The position numbers and the translations under genes were made by a program. Shown here one piece after another: positions 52,881 through 63,447 of a DNA stretch of 64,000 nt; the first letter of the stretch is position 1, and each line of letters begins with the position of its first letter. The stretch is from Pagrus major (taxonomy: Eukaryota; Chordata; Actinopteri; Spariformes; Sparidae). Where the stretch lies: positions 82,501 through 146,500 of the forward strand of contig NC_133233.1 of NCBI RefSeq assembly GCF_040436345.1, written 5' to 3'. The notes beneath the pieces were generated by a model that worked only from the letters and a program-made list of their open reading frames with translations, was not told the DNA's origin and ran no database searches.

Positions 52881-53908
52881 CTACACTAGATTGCGGGTGA
52901 GGAAGACAAGTCTATCCACTGCTTCCAGTTTTAAAGCTGCCCTGTTGCAGGTCACAATATTACCCCCTGTGCTAAATACCCTCTCAGAGGGGGTGCTGGT
53001 CGCCGGGATGCACAAGTAGCGCTTTGCCAGGCAGCTCACTCTTGGGAAGTTTTTTTCATGGATTTTCCACCACTGCAGTGGGTCCATTTCACTGTCCGCA
53101 TCTGGTGCCAGCAAGTACTTGTCAAGCTCACTTTCCACTGTCTCTTTGTCAGTAAGTCCTGTGCTGGTGGTGGGACATGATTTCTTAAAGAAACTGCCCA
53201 ATGATTTTCGCTGTTTCTTCTGGGTGGGTAGCACTGCAGCAGCTTCTGCCCCTTCTTCTCCTGGTCCCTCTGTTCTGGCTGAAGTGGACGGGTCCTGGTT
53301 TCCCTCCAACATCTCAGACACTGCTCTCATTTTGATGGCATCAATCTTTTCTGGCTTGGTGTATTGTACCTTAAAACGTGGATCCACCAAGGTTGCAACA
53401 TCAAGCAGGTCATCTGTTTTCTGGTCAGCATACTTTTCGTCCAGGTATGCCATGACTGTCATCTTCATGTCCTTTGTGAGTTGTGATTCATCGTCAGAAG
53501 TTTTCAGAATCTGTGTTTTGAAGAGATGCAGCATTGGCTTCAGGTATGACACACTCACATAACATTCACCAGAGAGTGAATCAGTGAACTCCAGTAGAGA
53601 ATTCAGGGCCTCATGCATAGCCTCCAGCACTTCTAGGTCTTGCCAGGAGGGAACCAAGTGCCTGGTCTTCTTATCTGCACCCAGTACCTGAGAGATGGCT
53701 TTCTGTTGTTCCAACACCCTCTCAATCATTTTCTGACGTGAGCCCCACCTGGTGGGTGACTCTGTCACCAGCTTGTGTTGGGGTAGGTGAAACTCTTCCT
53801 GAGCAGCAGCCAAGTCTCTCTTCTTCTTCCACGAGAAAGAGAAGGAAGCCACCACTTTCTTACAAACACCCACAGCTCGCTCCACCCTCTTGTCTTTTCC
53901 TGCTCTCT
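52881..53908 (-). CDS. hAT transposase, exon 2 (catalytic domain and hATC)
   Basis: Acceptor TTTTTTCCTCAG/AGAGAG. The phase matches exon 1: 877 plus 1,028 nt make 634 codons with one stop. Visible: TESPTRWGSRQKMIERVLEQ (the W and R of the insertion-domain block), FTDSLSGECYVSVSYLKPML, LLDVATLVDPRFK, and the hATC dimerisation domain with DPLQWWKIHEKNFPRVSCLA, CIPATSTPSERVFSTGGNIV and the conserved catalytic Glu in PSERVFS. ZBED1-like; cuts and pastes its TIR-flanked element. I see no inactivating change. Confidence 0.92.
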
Positions 53909-54453
53909 CTGAGGAAAAAAGATAAACAGCATAAATTAAACTGTTGTTATTTTACAGTATATATTGTTCCTGTTTTTGTGTCTCTTGTTTAAATTGATAT
54001 TTTACATATCCTTGTTTTTTTATACTTCTTGTTTACTATTTGTTATTTCCTTATTCTCTCTATTTTTGCTATCACTTTGTTGCTGTATGCTAATGTGGGA
54101 TTTCAAGCTCATTCCTCCTTATTTATTTGAGCTGGACATTTCTAAACATTTCCTTAACAGTTCCTAGTTTCTAAAGTAATTAGGAACTTAAATAAAACAA
54201 TTTAGGAATTGAAATTTACATAAATATTCAATTAATCAAAAAAAAAAGATTACTTACAGTAATGTGAAAACATCCAACAGTACAATAAGTTAAATGCTAA
54301 GTTAACATGCCAGAATTTAATCACCCTGTCCAGATTTTGTTATTGTTTGCATATTGCAACACTGTACATACATTTATTTTTTATATATGATATTGATGAA
54401 ATTACAAATTATTTCAGCAGAGGCAGGGATATATGCAGCAGAGGGGGGCTTAC

Positions 54454-55330
54454 CAACAGCTGAGTGAAGTCGATGCCCAAAGCATTGCAGCCGAGTCCAG
54501 TTGTTGAGGGATGTGGCCTTGACTATATTCGTCCCACTGTCTGTTGTGATGCAGACTTGTTTGTCTTCACTCAAGCCCCAGGATGCAAGTGCTTCTGACA
54601 GTCCTGCAGCAATTATTTCACCTGTATGGTCTTCCGGAAAGTACACCGTTTGAAGGCATTTGCTTATCAGATTCCAGTCTTTGTCTATGAAGTGGGCAGT
54701 GAGGCTCATGTATGGCTCAGATGTGCGACTGGACCACATATCTGACGTGGTAGCAAAGTGTGCTACATTTTGCAGTTCTTTCTCGACTCTCTCTCTACAC
54801 TCATTATACATCTGTGGGAGTGTGGTGTGGGAGAAATGTTTACGCCCAGGTAGTTTGTAACGAGGGTCCACAACTTTTAGCATCCACTTGAACCCCTTAT
54901 TTTCCACTGTGCTTATTGGTAGCATGTCTTTTGCAATACAATAAGCTACTGCATTTGTTATATCACGGTGTCTCTTCGATTTTTTGTCATAAGGTATGAC
55001 ACTGGATAAAGGAGACTCTATGGTCTTCTGTTGCTGCTGCACAGGCGTTGTTTTGGGGGGAAGACTAGTACTTGTTCCGGGCTGTGTTTGTAAAAGTTCT
55101 CCGTGCTCAAGCGGGTGGCGCTGCTTCAGGTGATGGAAAAGATTAGTGGTATTCCCCGTCTTTGTCGGAACATGTGCTTGACATAATTTGCAGTGCACAC
55201 TGCTCTGTTTCGTGTCGGACTTTAAAAAACCAAAATGCCTCCACACCACCGAACTTTTCGGGCCCTTCTTGTCAACGATGTCATCCCTTACGTCTTGGGC
55301 TTCCGTCATTTCCTTCGTCGGAGCACTCAT
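54454..55330 (-). CDS. hAT transposase, exon 1 (BED finger and start of the catalytic domain)
   Basis: Start MSAPTKEMTEAQ chosen because the preceding 26 codons look non-coding and the ATG at 55,330 gives a ZBED1-like N-terminus. BED finger: VVWRHFGFLKSD, VHCKLCQAHVPTKTGNTTNL, HHLKQRH (C-x2-C...H-x4-H) at about residues 29-75. Then a Gln/Pro linker, the block KHFSHTTLPQMYNECRERVE, the catalytic Asp in FATTSDMWSSRTSEPYMSLT, and VCITTDSGTNIVKA. The exon ends GTTG/GTAAGC in the LQCFGHRLHSAV block. 877 nt. Confidence 0.9.
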
Positions 55331-55604
55331 TTTCTTTTTTTTAAACTGCTGCAGCAGCACAAACAAACACGCCGCGACTAGCTGCTGGCATGGCTCTATT
55401 CCAGCCACGTGATTGGTTCAGTGCGGCGCAACTCTCGTTGTCATTGGCTATTCGTATTGTCTGTCAAAATATGGACGAATGTAATCTATCGAAAATTATA
55501 TCGACCATGTTTCATATCTCTATCGAGGAAAAGTTTTCATTGATAATTATCATTATCGTTTTATCGCCCAGCCCTAACTCCAATACTTCCAACGGTGCTC
55601 ATAG

Positions 55605-55713
55605 TGTCTATCTGTGTAGGACAAGTCCTTCAAGGCGTGTCAAAGAGGATTACGCAAAGGGGATCATCAGCTTGTTTCCATACCTGGCTGATCCAAGGAG
55701 CAAGTTGGGTTAT
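55605..55713 (+). CDS. SAMD3-like gene, exon 5
   Basis: Encodes SPSRRVKEDYAKGIISLFPY and LADPRSKLGY; TAT/GTAAGT donor. It starts 21 bp after the hAT target duplication, so the insertion narrowly missed the splice acceptor. Confidence 0.65.
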
Positions 55714-56053
55714 GTAAGTACAGAAAACAATAAATTCAGCATTTACTCTTCACTTCTAAACTCAAGACATTTTTCAGGCATGATGTATATCTAGATTTTT
55801 TTGCTTGGCTATGGTTTGAGTAAAACTAAAGATACTAACATTTATGCATGTCCACCATCTCTGCCATCTTTCCCTAACTCTTACTTTAAAACCCTTTCCT
55901 GACTTTGAGTTTAAAACCCTTTTTTAGTTTAGTACTCCAGTCCTGAGCAAGTTCAGCTCAGCTGCTGAAGTTTTAAGATTAAAAGTGTGAAGATATTTTC
56001 TCCTGCTGATTTAAACATATTCAAAATATTTCATTTTGAATAACACCTTTTAG

Positions 56054-56167
56054 GAGCATTATTACAATGCAGAAGATGGGAGTATCTGGCTTGGAGACTG
56101 AAGTTTGTCCAAAAGGAAGCTTCTGGTGGACAAAAGAAGGCCATGAGACTGTCAAAAACACAAACAG
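56054..56167 (+). CDS. SAMD3-like gene, exon 6, one base short
   Basis: EHYYNAEDG in phase 0, then EYLAWRLKFVQKEASGGQKK in the next frame. One missing base near 56,080 accounts for both the shift and the phase with exon 7. Confidence 0.65.
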
Positions 56168-56280
56168 GTATGTGTTATTGTTACCTGGAACCAAACTGTA
56201 CACATGAAAAACCTGGCAGAGTTCCCAAGCCTTATTTATTAAATCCTAGGACACTGTCATGTCCATATCCACTGTTACAG

Positions 56281-56495
56281 GGTGCCCAACAGCTGATCGA
56301 GACTTGAGAGAGGACAGTCACCTAATGACAGACATCTTGTGCTCTGAGGCCTTTGCACTGACGAAGCATACAGCTGATGAAGGAATTGTTATGACTAAGA
56401 TGAGGCAGACCTTCAACTATCGCCAAAATATCATTCATGATCCAGTGAAGTCCTCTGACATCTTTCTGGCCTTCCCGAGATTCCTGGACATAGAA
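56281..56495 (+). CDS. SAMD3-like gene, exon 7
   Basis: Encodes EDSHLMTDILCSEAFALTKH and FNYRQNIIHDPVKSSDIFLA, ending FPRFLDIE at GAA/GTATTA. 215 nt, phase consistent. Confidence 0.7.
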
Positions 56496-56625
56496 GTATT
56501 AGTACGTTGATCTTAAACTACCTTCATTGTAACTTGTAAAAATTGACTTGCATGTTGGAAAAAAGTGACTATTAAAATTGTATGAGTTAAGGAGATTTAA
56601 CAACTTGACCTCATCTATTCTACAG

Positions 56626-56797
56626 ATTGAGCAAGATTTTACTTTGCTGTTTGATGATGCCATCTCTGCAAAGTTCCTGGAGAAGTGGCCCACTACATAC
56701 AAGAAAAAAGTCCTCGAGCAAAGCTGTGGTCTCACACAGTCAGATGACCTTCAGTACCTCATTCAGAATGCGGAATCCACAGCAGAAGTGGAAAGTG
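56626..56797 (+). CDS. SAMD3-like gene, exon 8
   Basis: Encodes IEQDFTLLFDDAISAKFLEK through QYLIQNAESTAEVESG; acceptor TTCTACAG, donor GTG/GTGAGG. Confidence 0.7.
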
Positions 56798-57041
56798 GTG
56801 AGGCAAAAATAAATGCATTATATTGTTGTTGTTCTGGTTTGGTTGTGATAAGATTTAATGTTTTAGGAAAGAGCACTTGATGTAGTTAATTTCATTGTAT
56901 TTTGTATAAATGGGAGCATAAGAAGTGCAACACTGCCACCTGCTTACCATTTTCGGTACAGCAAGTAGTGATTTGTTTTTTGTATTAAACTTTATTATGG
57001 AAGTGTTTTTTTGTTTTTTTCTTTATTACTTGTTCTTTCAG

Positions 57042-57151
57042 GATGGGACCTGATCCTTGTACACCTGCTGCCACCGTCACCTCATGGCCGCAAGAGACCA
57101 GGAAAGCTCTCCGCCAGACAAGCATGTGAGAATCTTGTGAAGTTCATCAAG
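57042..57151 (+). CDS. SAMD3-like gene, exon 9
   Basis: Encodes WDLILVHLLPPSPHGRKRPG and LSARQACENLVKFIK; donor AAG/GTAAGG. Confidence 0.7.
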
Positions 57152-57646
57152 GTAAGGCTGCAATACAGGAAACATCACTAGCTATATCACGCTACATGTT
57201 GTATTTTTGTAGTTTTTTACTGGATGAACAGTCATAATTTGCATATATCAACATTTCTCTCTCTTCCTATAGCCAACACTTATTTTTTCTTCAGTTCTAA
57301 ACTTTGACCTTTTCTCACTTAAGTTGACACAACACTAATGCCACCTTGTGGTCTGAATGTGCAACATTACAAATGAAAACTTGTGTAATACATTAACTTT
57401 ATTTTTAAACACTTCCATATGAATTGTGAATCATGAACTATTATAGTGAATAAAAGATACAAAAGTCATTCCAAACGTTCATTTTATTGCAACTAGAAAT
57501 GCAACTAGCTAGTAGTTTTGTCCCTAATCCTAACAAGTCTAATCATGTCATGTTATCTGTATGTTTTTTTTTTTTTAGATGTTTTTTCCAACTATTTTCA
57601 GATGGTTCATTTTAACAGCAGACTAATGAAACTCTTTGTGTCACAG

Positions 57647-57960
57647 ACGGGGACCAGCATCCAGGGGCATCTCGATGGCATCACAGAAAGCCTTCAACCA
57701 TACCTGCTTGCAGTGGGAACTCAGAGGAGTGTGATTCACAAGTACTTTATTGTCATTGACAAACATGCAATACCTTGTAAATCATCCGGCTCTCTTGCCT
57801 GTTTTGATGAGCTTTTCAAAGCTCACTTTGTCTTTGGTACTTCAACCACGATCTGGTCAATGTGTACAACTTCCTGCAGACAACCATTTATGAAATCGAT
57901 ATTGATACAACCAAGGTGAATCCTAGAGTTGCAGAGTTGAGGGCTCGGATGCTGCGTTGA
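57647..57960 (+). CDS. SAMD3-like gene, last exon, one base short
   Basis: TGTSIQGHLDGITESLQPYL, IDKHAIPCKSSG, FDELFKAHFVFGT, then after a one-base loss near 57,840 HDLVNVYNFLQTTIYEIDID and RVAELRARMLR with TGA. The conserved closing sequence is only in frame after the shift. Confidence 0.7.
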
Positions 57961-58179
57961 GTAGATTGTCTTTTTTTTCTGTGAGGGCTTCACTACAGAA
58001 TTAAGGTGATCTGAAATGTTCTGTTTTATTTGTAAGAGCTCTCAGGCAAATGCTAATTCCCTGACAAAGCACTTGAAAGTGATCCACGGTCTTTGCTCTG
58101 GTTTCTGATCTATTTATTTTACCTTTAAAAACCTTGCAGTGTATAATGACTGAGTGTAAGAAGTTATATAGTGAGTGAA

Positions 58180-58870
58180 ATTCAGTTATATTTATAATAA
58201 AGTTAAATTCTATTTAGAGTCAAATTCAATTCATCATAAATTTTATTTGGAGTAAAATTCAGTTCTATTTATAGTAAAATTTAACTCTATTTTGAATAAA
58301 ATTCAATTCTATTTATGATAAAATTTAATTCTATTTTTTTTGTGACAAAGTTTTTTTTGAACATTATATTACAAACATAGTGCCATCGCCCTGTCATTAA
58401 AGATTCTTTAAAGGAAAAGAAAAAGAAAAAAAATATATACATATATATTGTACACATAAGTAAACAGAAAGAGGGGAAGTAAGGGACAGGAGATAAGTCG
58501 ACCTACAAAGATAAAGTAAGCAAGAAAAAATAAAAAATAAAAATTTCCTGACCCACCAGTGGGAGAAATTTAATTCTATTTTGAATAAAATTCAGTTCTA
58601 TTTATAATAAAATTTAATTCTATTTTGAGTAAAATTCACTTCTGTAAAGAGTAAAATTCAGTTCTATACTAGGGTAGAGGAGTTTTTATTTTATACTAAA
58701 TGGAGTGAATTATTATGTAAAGTATTTGCACTAAATAGAGTAAATTTAACTCTGAAAGTTTAACTCTGCCATGAGAGTAAATTTTACTCCATTCAGACTG
58801 GGACCAAATGTTGTCTTTTTTAGAGTAAAATTTTATTCAATTTGAGTAAAATTTACTCAACCAATTTTAC
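58180..58870. repeat. 22-bp AT-rich minisatellite, interrupted
   Basis: Units of the type AGTAAAATTCAGTTCTATTT with drift, at 58,190-58,330 and 58,565-58,670, split by a 230-bp unrelated segment. A related AGTAAATTTTACTC palindrome-rich stretch lies at 58,730-58,870. Confidence 0.75.
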
Positions 58871-60040
58871 TGTGTACCAAATTATGTAATTAACTTCATA
58901 AATGTGTATACTGTAGTTTTGTCTAACCTGTGGCAAGGTGAAAGGTTCTGCTCTCTGCTCTTCTCTTTGGCTGGCATCTTCATTACTTTCTTGAGAATAA
59001 CACAAGTCCATTATTCATCAAAAACATAAGATAAAGAGGGGGAGAGATGGGGTAGGGACAGAGACAGAGAGATAGTAGTTGTTACAATAATATTGTAAAG
59101 TTAGTGAGAGAACATTTAGCTTAACAAGTTCAACTCAAATATACATACATGCATAGGATACTGTATACAATACATATCAATCTTAATGTTGTATTAATGT
59201 TCATATTACTGTTATTGTGTACTGTCCAAATATTTGGACAACTTGTATTTTGATGCTTTGGCAACATTGTTGTTGAAACGTTCATGCCAGTAAAGCCTTT
59301 TGAATTGAACTGAATTCACTTCACAAGGTGAATAGTTAGCTAATTAACAGTAGTTGCTGTAAATGCTGTAATGTTACCGATCGTTTCAACATGATGTTAC
59401 ATCAGCCTTAAGGTCTTTAAACACCAGGTACGTTATGAATAAACAACACGAAAAACACCCGTGCCAGCTGTGCACATTTTGGTGAAGCTATCCTTTCAGA
59501 TTCATAACTGTTGCAGTATGTCCACAAATGTCAGGACTTGAATGATATTGGGTATGGCAGTCTATAAGTAATATAGTATCTTATACATAACTGTTAAACA
59601 GTATACCTTAAGCTCGTAAGACAGAGGACAAGAACCGGGCTTATGGCGTTATATTTGAGTCAAAAGTCGCGCGAGCGATAACACATCTGCACACGCGCAG
59701 ATTTCAACTGCCACGCGCACTTGTTTGATCTTTGCGCGCATATTCAGCAACAGAGTGAAGCAGAGGCAGGTGCGAGCGAGTAAAAAACGACAGCGACATG
59801 CACAACAACACTGTGCAGCTGCTTTGCGTGCGCTGGCTCGCTCTCTCTCTCCCCTGTGCTCTGCTGTGGAGCTCTGCTCACTGGAAGCAAGGACTTTTGA
59901 CACTTTGGGGGTTGAGACCAAGGCTGACCCCGGCCCTCTTATAATTGGTCATTTTCCAGCCCCCCACGTGGGTGCCTTTTCAGTTTTCTGCTGATGACAG
60001 CTTCCGTCACAGACAGGAAGCTCAGTGGTAGCAGAGGCAA
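58871..60040. other. No gene recognised; possible promoter side of the integrase-like gene
   Basis: Contains an L2-like tail at 59,285-59,320 (AAAGCCTTTTGAATTGAACT) and a CpG-rich, CGCGCAG-containing segment at 59,650-60,000 that precedes the first exon of the next gene. Confidence 0.4.
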
Positions 60041-60043
60041 ATT

Positions 60044-60088
60044 GGAAGAAGAAGAAGGAGAAGAAGAAGAAGAAGAAGAAGAAGAGCA
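60044..60088. repeat. GAA trinucleotide run
   Basis: About 14 AGA/GAA units, interrupted once, ending four bases before the ATG of the integrase-like gene. Confidence 0.9.
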
Positions 60089-60091
60089 GTA

Positions 60092-60115
60092 ATGGCGACA
60101 CCTGAAGATTTACCG
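60092..60115 (+). CDS. Integrase-core gene, exon 1
   Basis: ATGGCGACACCTGAAGATTT through CCG, then GTAAGT. Encodes MATPEDLP and joins in frame to exon 2 (GILRHEM). Confidence 0.55.
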
Positions 60116-60282
60116 GTAAGTAACAACCTTGCTTATTAGTGATGTTGAGTCAGAAGGGTTCCATTCGTTCTCTCTTGGTATTTCTCTATCCACCTTTCTC
60201 CCAACTTCACACAATGGAAGCCGTTTTTTATCATCAGGTGGAACTGTATGTTTACGTTTCGATGGTTTCAGTAGCTGTCATA

Positions 60283-60905
60283 GTGGTGGCAAACCCATGG
60301 ATCTAACGCTGGCTTTTAACTATGTATCAATCCCCAGTCAATTCATGTTTTTTTGCTTTACAAGTATTGATGAGGCGCCGTTAGTTTTCAGCTCTTTTAA
60401 TATATCGTTCCATCGTCCTTGCCAACATCAACACCGTAAGAGCTGTTACGTGAACACAAAATATATACAAATCAATAAATGTAGCTATATACAAATTCAT
60501 AACAATACAATAACAATAACAATACAATAACTTTACAGTCACTATCACTAAAACATCAGAAGACACAACAAACGATACCTTGTTGCCATTTTGGCGGGGA
60601 GCTCACAAGATATTGAAATATATGTAGCAAAGCACACTCCTTGCTTCCTTTTCGTGTACTCTCTATGACAGTTAACTTTCTCCCATTATATCTGTAGTTA
60701 TGACAACAAAGTTATATGATAAAGATTCGAAACAACAAAATAGAATAATGATACTACTACTACTACTACTAATAATAATATGGATTAGAATATATAATTA
60801 ATTGTAAATAAAAACATGCACTGTTTTATATGTCTTTTACAATGAACATCATACAAATGATCATACAGTAGTTAAAAGTCAGCGTTAGATCCATGGGTTT
60901 GCCGC
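60283..60905. repeat. Inverted repeat pair, possible MITE, in intron 1
   Basis: GGCAAACCCATGGATCTAAC at 60,286 is complemented by GTTAGATCCATGGGTTTGCC at 60,884-60,903; the match extends to about 33 bp with one mismatch. The interior (about 560 bp) has no gene. No target duplication recognised. Confidence 0.75.
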
Positions 60906-61292
60906 GACACGGAGCAGAGACCTGCAGTCCGGTGGTGCAGTCTGTCTCTCTGAAGCAGAGGATGGTGGTCGTCTTCATTTCCGTCATTTATTGAGGAAAT
61001 ACGGTAACTAACCATCACAATTAATGATGTAACATTAAATAAAACCAACATAGCGGTCGGAAATACTAATATTATTTATTGTTATTTACTAGTAAGCCAT
61101 GTTCTAAGCGAGATAATATATAGTGAATTGGCCGAAAAACAACTCCCTGAAACCCCATTACATATGTGTGTTTACAGGGCATGTGTTGTCTGATATGAAC
61201 TTCTGCCTTTTTTATATGTATGAAATGTTTTATGTGAATAAGGATCATAATTTTTAATGCGATCTTTAAAGTTCTGCTTTCCATGTCAACAG

Positions 61293-61690
61293 GGCATCCT
61301 AAGACATGAGATGATTTCGAGGCTCAAAAAAAAGTTAGAGTCAGCTCTCTCAAGAGCACCTCTTGACTTGGACTTCCTGCTGTTCACATGTCGACAATAG
61401 CTCTATCTATTTGAAGCACTGTCAAGGCATGTAAATATCTCCCCAGAACTTGTACTGCCCTTACAGGAATTGCTCAGGCATTGCAGAATTACTGGGTGTT
61501 TCAGCCAGTATGGTCAAGACTTTACAGACCAGGAGCTGGATGAGACAGTCCAACAAATAAAAGCTGAAATGCCAGCAGCAGGCTACCACATGGTGAAAGG
61601 GAGGCTGAAGTCACTTGGAATACATGTGCAGTGGAGGAGAGTTGCTGCATCAATGCACCGAGGAGACTCACTTGGGATTCTTTCCAGTTC
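61293..61690 (+). CDS. Integrase-core gene, exon 2, with an in-frame stop
   Basis: GILRHEMISRLKKKLESALS, stop at 61,398-61,400, then LFEALSRHVNISPELVLPLQ and MVKGRLKSLGIHVQWRRVAA. The helical N-terminus and helix-turn-helix-like end are family features. Confidence 0.6.
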
Positions 61691-61769
61691 CTATAATATC
61701 TGCAACACATTGTTGCTCATGTCAGAAAATGCTTGCTTCCCCATATTAATATTTGACTATTTAAAATAA

Positions 61770-62254
61770 GTCAGTTTGTAATACAACTTCAGCATTAAAT
61801 ACTGGTACCAAGCATGAATAATTAAAATTAAATTCATTTCAATCAAATGCAAGGGTGTTTTCCATGTTGCTCATACTGAAGACATGAAGAACATGTTCAC
61901 ATACGATGATAGCAAAGTAGAGAGTGAATGAGGGGAGATATCAGATGAGTCAACATGATTTCATTCATTTTGTTGCCCCAGTCCACACTGCCTTTGATTC
62001 CTGTTTCCAGATAAACCAGGATGTTTGTTGTGGGCTATTACTAGACAGAATTTCAACATGGAATCTGGGATTGTAGTGTTAAAGGTTTAGTAATGTAATT
62101 TCTTATACTCTGTCACTTCTTGGGCTGTAATTTTGTAGACCAGGTGCAAGCTTATCCAGGCGCACTTTGCAAGTTTTGTGCGCTAGAGTTCTGTGCATTA
62201 TTCCTTACTGACAGATTGCTACACATTTTAATCATCTTTGTGCTTGCACCTCAG
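61770..62254. other. Intron without the expected catalytic exon
   Basis: Searched in all forward frames by eye for a WH(I/L)DG-type block and none found. AT-rich. Confidence 0.4.
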
Positions 62255-62365
62255 GTTAAGAAGTGATCAAGGCGTGGAGAATGTGGAAATTGCACGACAC
62301 ATGTTCACCATCCGTGGAACTGGCCGAAGAAGTTTCCTGTCTGGAAAAAGTGTCCACAATGAAAG
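62255..62365 (+). CDS. Integrase-core gene, second-Asp exon
   Basis: LRSDQGVENVEIARHMFTIR and SFLSGKSVHNER; acceptor CACCTCAG, donor AAAG/GTATT. 111 nt. Confidence 0.7.
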
Positions 62366-62764
62366 GTATTTTCAAATTCTGCACGCCTGTCCTGGTGTTG
62401 GGATTGGTCTGAGATTCTCAGGCTGTTACCTGTCCAAACTCGAGTTGGTGCTGACCGAATTGACCTGATGATCAACACTCATCTGACCTGACTGAGCCCC
62501 GGTATAAGCAGTGCAAGTGCAAGATACAGCAAAATAAGATAATAATGCCATGCTTGCACTAAAGCCAAAAACAAGTCGTTTCTGACATGAAATATGCCAT
62601 AATTTATTACACATGGCACCAATAAAAATGGAAATCCCAGCTCTGAGTAAATAAAAGGTGTGAAAAAACAAAAACACACTGCTAAATCTGAACAGCGCAC
62701 CCATCACTGTAATATTTAAGCTTCAATTAAGAGGTTGAAATAATGTTAATTTCTGTCTTTGAAG

Positions 62765-62868
62765 GATTGAACGCTTGTGCCGTGATGTCAGGACATGTGT
62801 CACATCAAAATATTACCGTGATCTCCATAACCTTGAAACTGATCATCTTCTTAATGTGTCCTCCAAAG
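62765..62868 (+). CDS. Integrase-core gene, Glu exon
   Basis: IERLCRDVRTCVTSKYYRDL continuing to VSSK; the first base completes the Arg codon of the preceding exon. 104 nt. Confidence 0.7.
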
Positions 62869-63166
62869 GTAAGGGTCATTTGGAGTAAAAAACAGATGAT
62901 GCTAGTCCTTGTAAAATTGGTAAGTTTCAACAGGATTAGATTGGTTGACAAATGTCAGGGCTACTGTAATGAACATTAATGGAATCACGGTTCATTGCAG
63001 ATCTCTAACTTTTGAATTATCAAAATGTTACAAAAACACTAGAAAAACCATCATGGATTAATTAATAATTTCAAAAGGCAACCCTGTACTTAATGTTAAA
63101 TTGTATAGGCTGTGTTTGATGTGCACCTATAAACGTAGTGATTTACTACTACCCTGTCCTCAACAG

Positions 63167-63339
63167 AAGATCTTCTTGCTGTGCACATGACCTTCTTTCC
63201 AAAACTGAAGGCAGACCTGGAGGCTTTTGTCGAGGCCTGGAACAACCACCCTCTCAGAAGTGAAGGGAACAAAACTCCTGAACAGCTCTGGCATGCAGGA
63301 AGGATGCTCAGACCAGTTGACCAGCCGGAGAATCCTGAG
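63167..63339 (+). CDS. Integrase-core gene, C-terminal exon
   Basis: EDLLAVHMTFFPKLKADLEA and FVEAWNNHPLRSEGNKTPEQ, LWHAGRMLRPVDQPE; donor GAG/GTTACC. A last exon 63,421-63,447 would add VKSYRNLL and a stop. Confidence 0.7.
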
Positions 63340-63447
63340 GTTACCTTTTCCTTTTTAAATGACTGCAATTCTCCAGTGTACCATTCAAATTATTTTAAAT
63401 TACTTAACCGTTATTTTCAGGTGAAAAGTTACAGAAATTTGCTTTAA

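Larger units (their letters stand above)
52321..55576 (-). mobile_element. Apparently intact autonomous hAT transposon
   Basis: 8-bp target duplication ACTCCAAT (52,313-52,320 and 55,577-55,584). TIRs TAGAGCTGGGCGATA and inverted TAGGGCTGGGCGATAAAA. 3,256 bp. Encodes a two-exon transposase without internal stops. Inserted in intron 4 of the SAMD3-like gene, antisense to it. Confidence 0.95.
47030..57960 (+). pseudogene. SAMD3-like multi-exon gene, probably decayed
   Basis: Ten exons found by homologous-looking blocks plus splice signals: 47,030-47,044; 48,173-48,371; about 51,790-51,887; 52,092-52,228; 55,605-55,713; 56,054-56,167; 56,281-56,495; 56,626-56,797; 57,042-57,151; 57,647-57,960. 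Phases agree at every junction from exon 4 on. The order (zinc-finger-like CPICG, SAM-region helices, FPRFLD, LFDDAISAKFLEKWP, CENLVKFIK, IDKHAIPC and RVAELRARMLR end) matches fish proteins I know as sterile-alpha-motif-containing protein 3-like, whose function is unclear. Single-base losses in exons 2, 6 and 10 break the frame. Three transposons lie in introns 2 and 4. Confidence 0.65.
60092..63447 (+). pseudogene. Integrase-core gene of a fish multicopy family, missing the first catalytic exon
   Basis: Exons: 60,092-60,115; 61,293-about 61,690; 62,255-62,365; 62,765-62,868; 63,167-63,339; 63,421-63,447. All have GT-AG borders and matching phases from 62,255 on. Blocks: MVKGRLKSLGIHVQWRRVAA, LRSDQGVENVEIARHMFTIR (second catalytic Asp in RSDQG), then SVHNERIERLCRDV (E in the NxRIERLWRD block) and FVEAWNNHPLRSEGNKTPEQ. 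This order matches retroviral-type integrase-core proteins common in fish and perhaps derived from DNA transposons. The exon for the first Asp (WHxDG block) is not visible between 61,770 and 62,254, and TAG interrupts exon 2 at 61,398. Confidence 0.7.
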
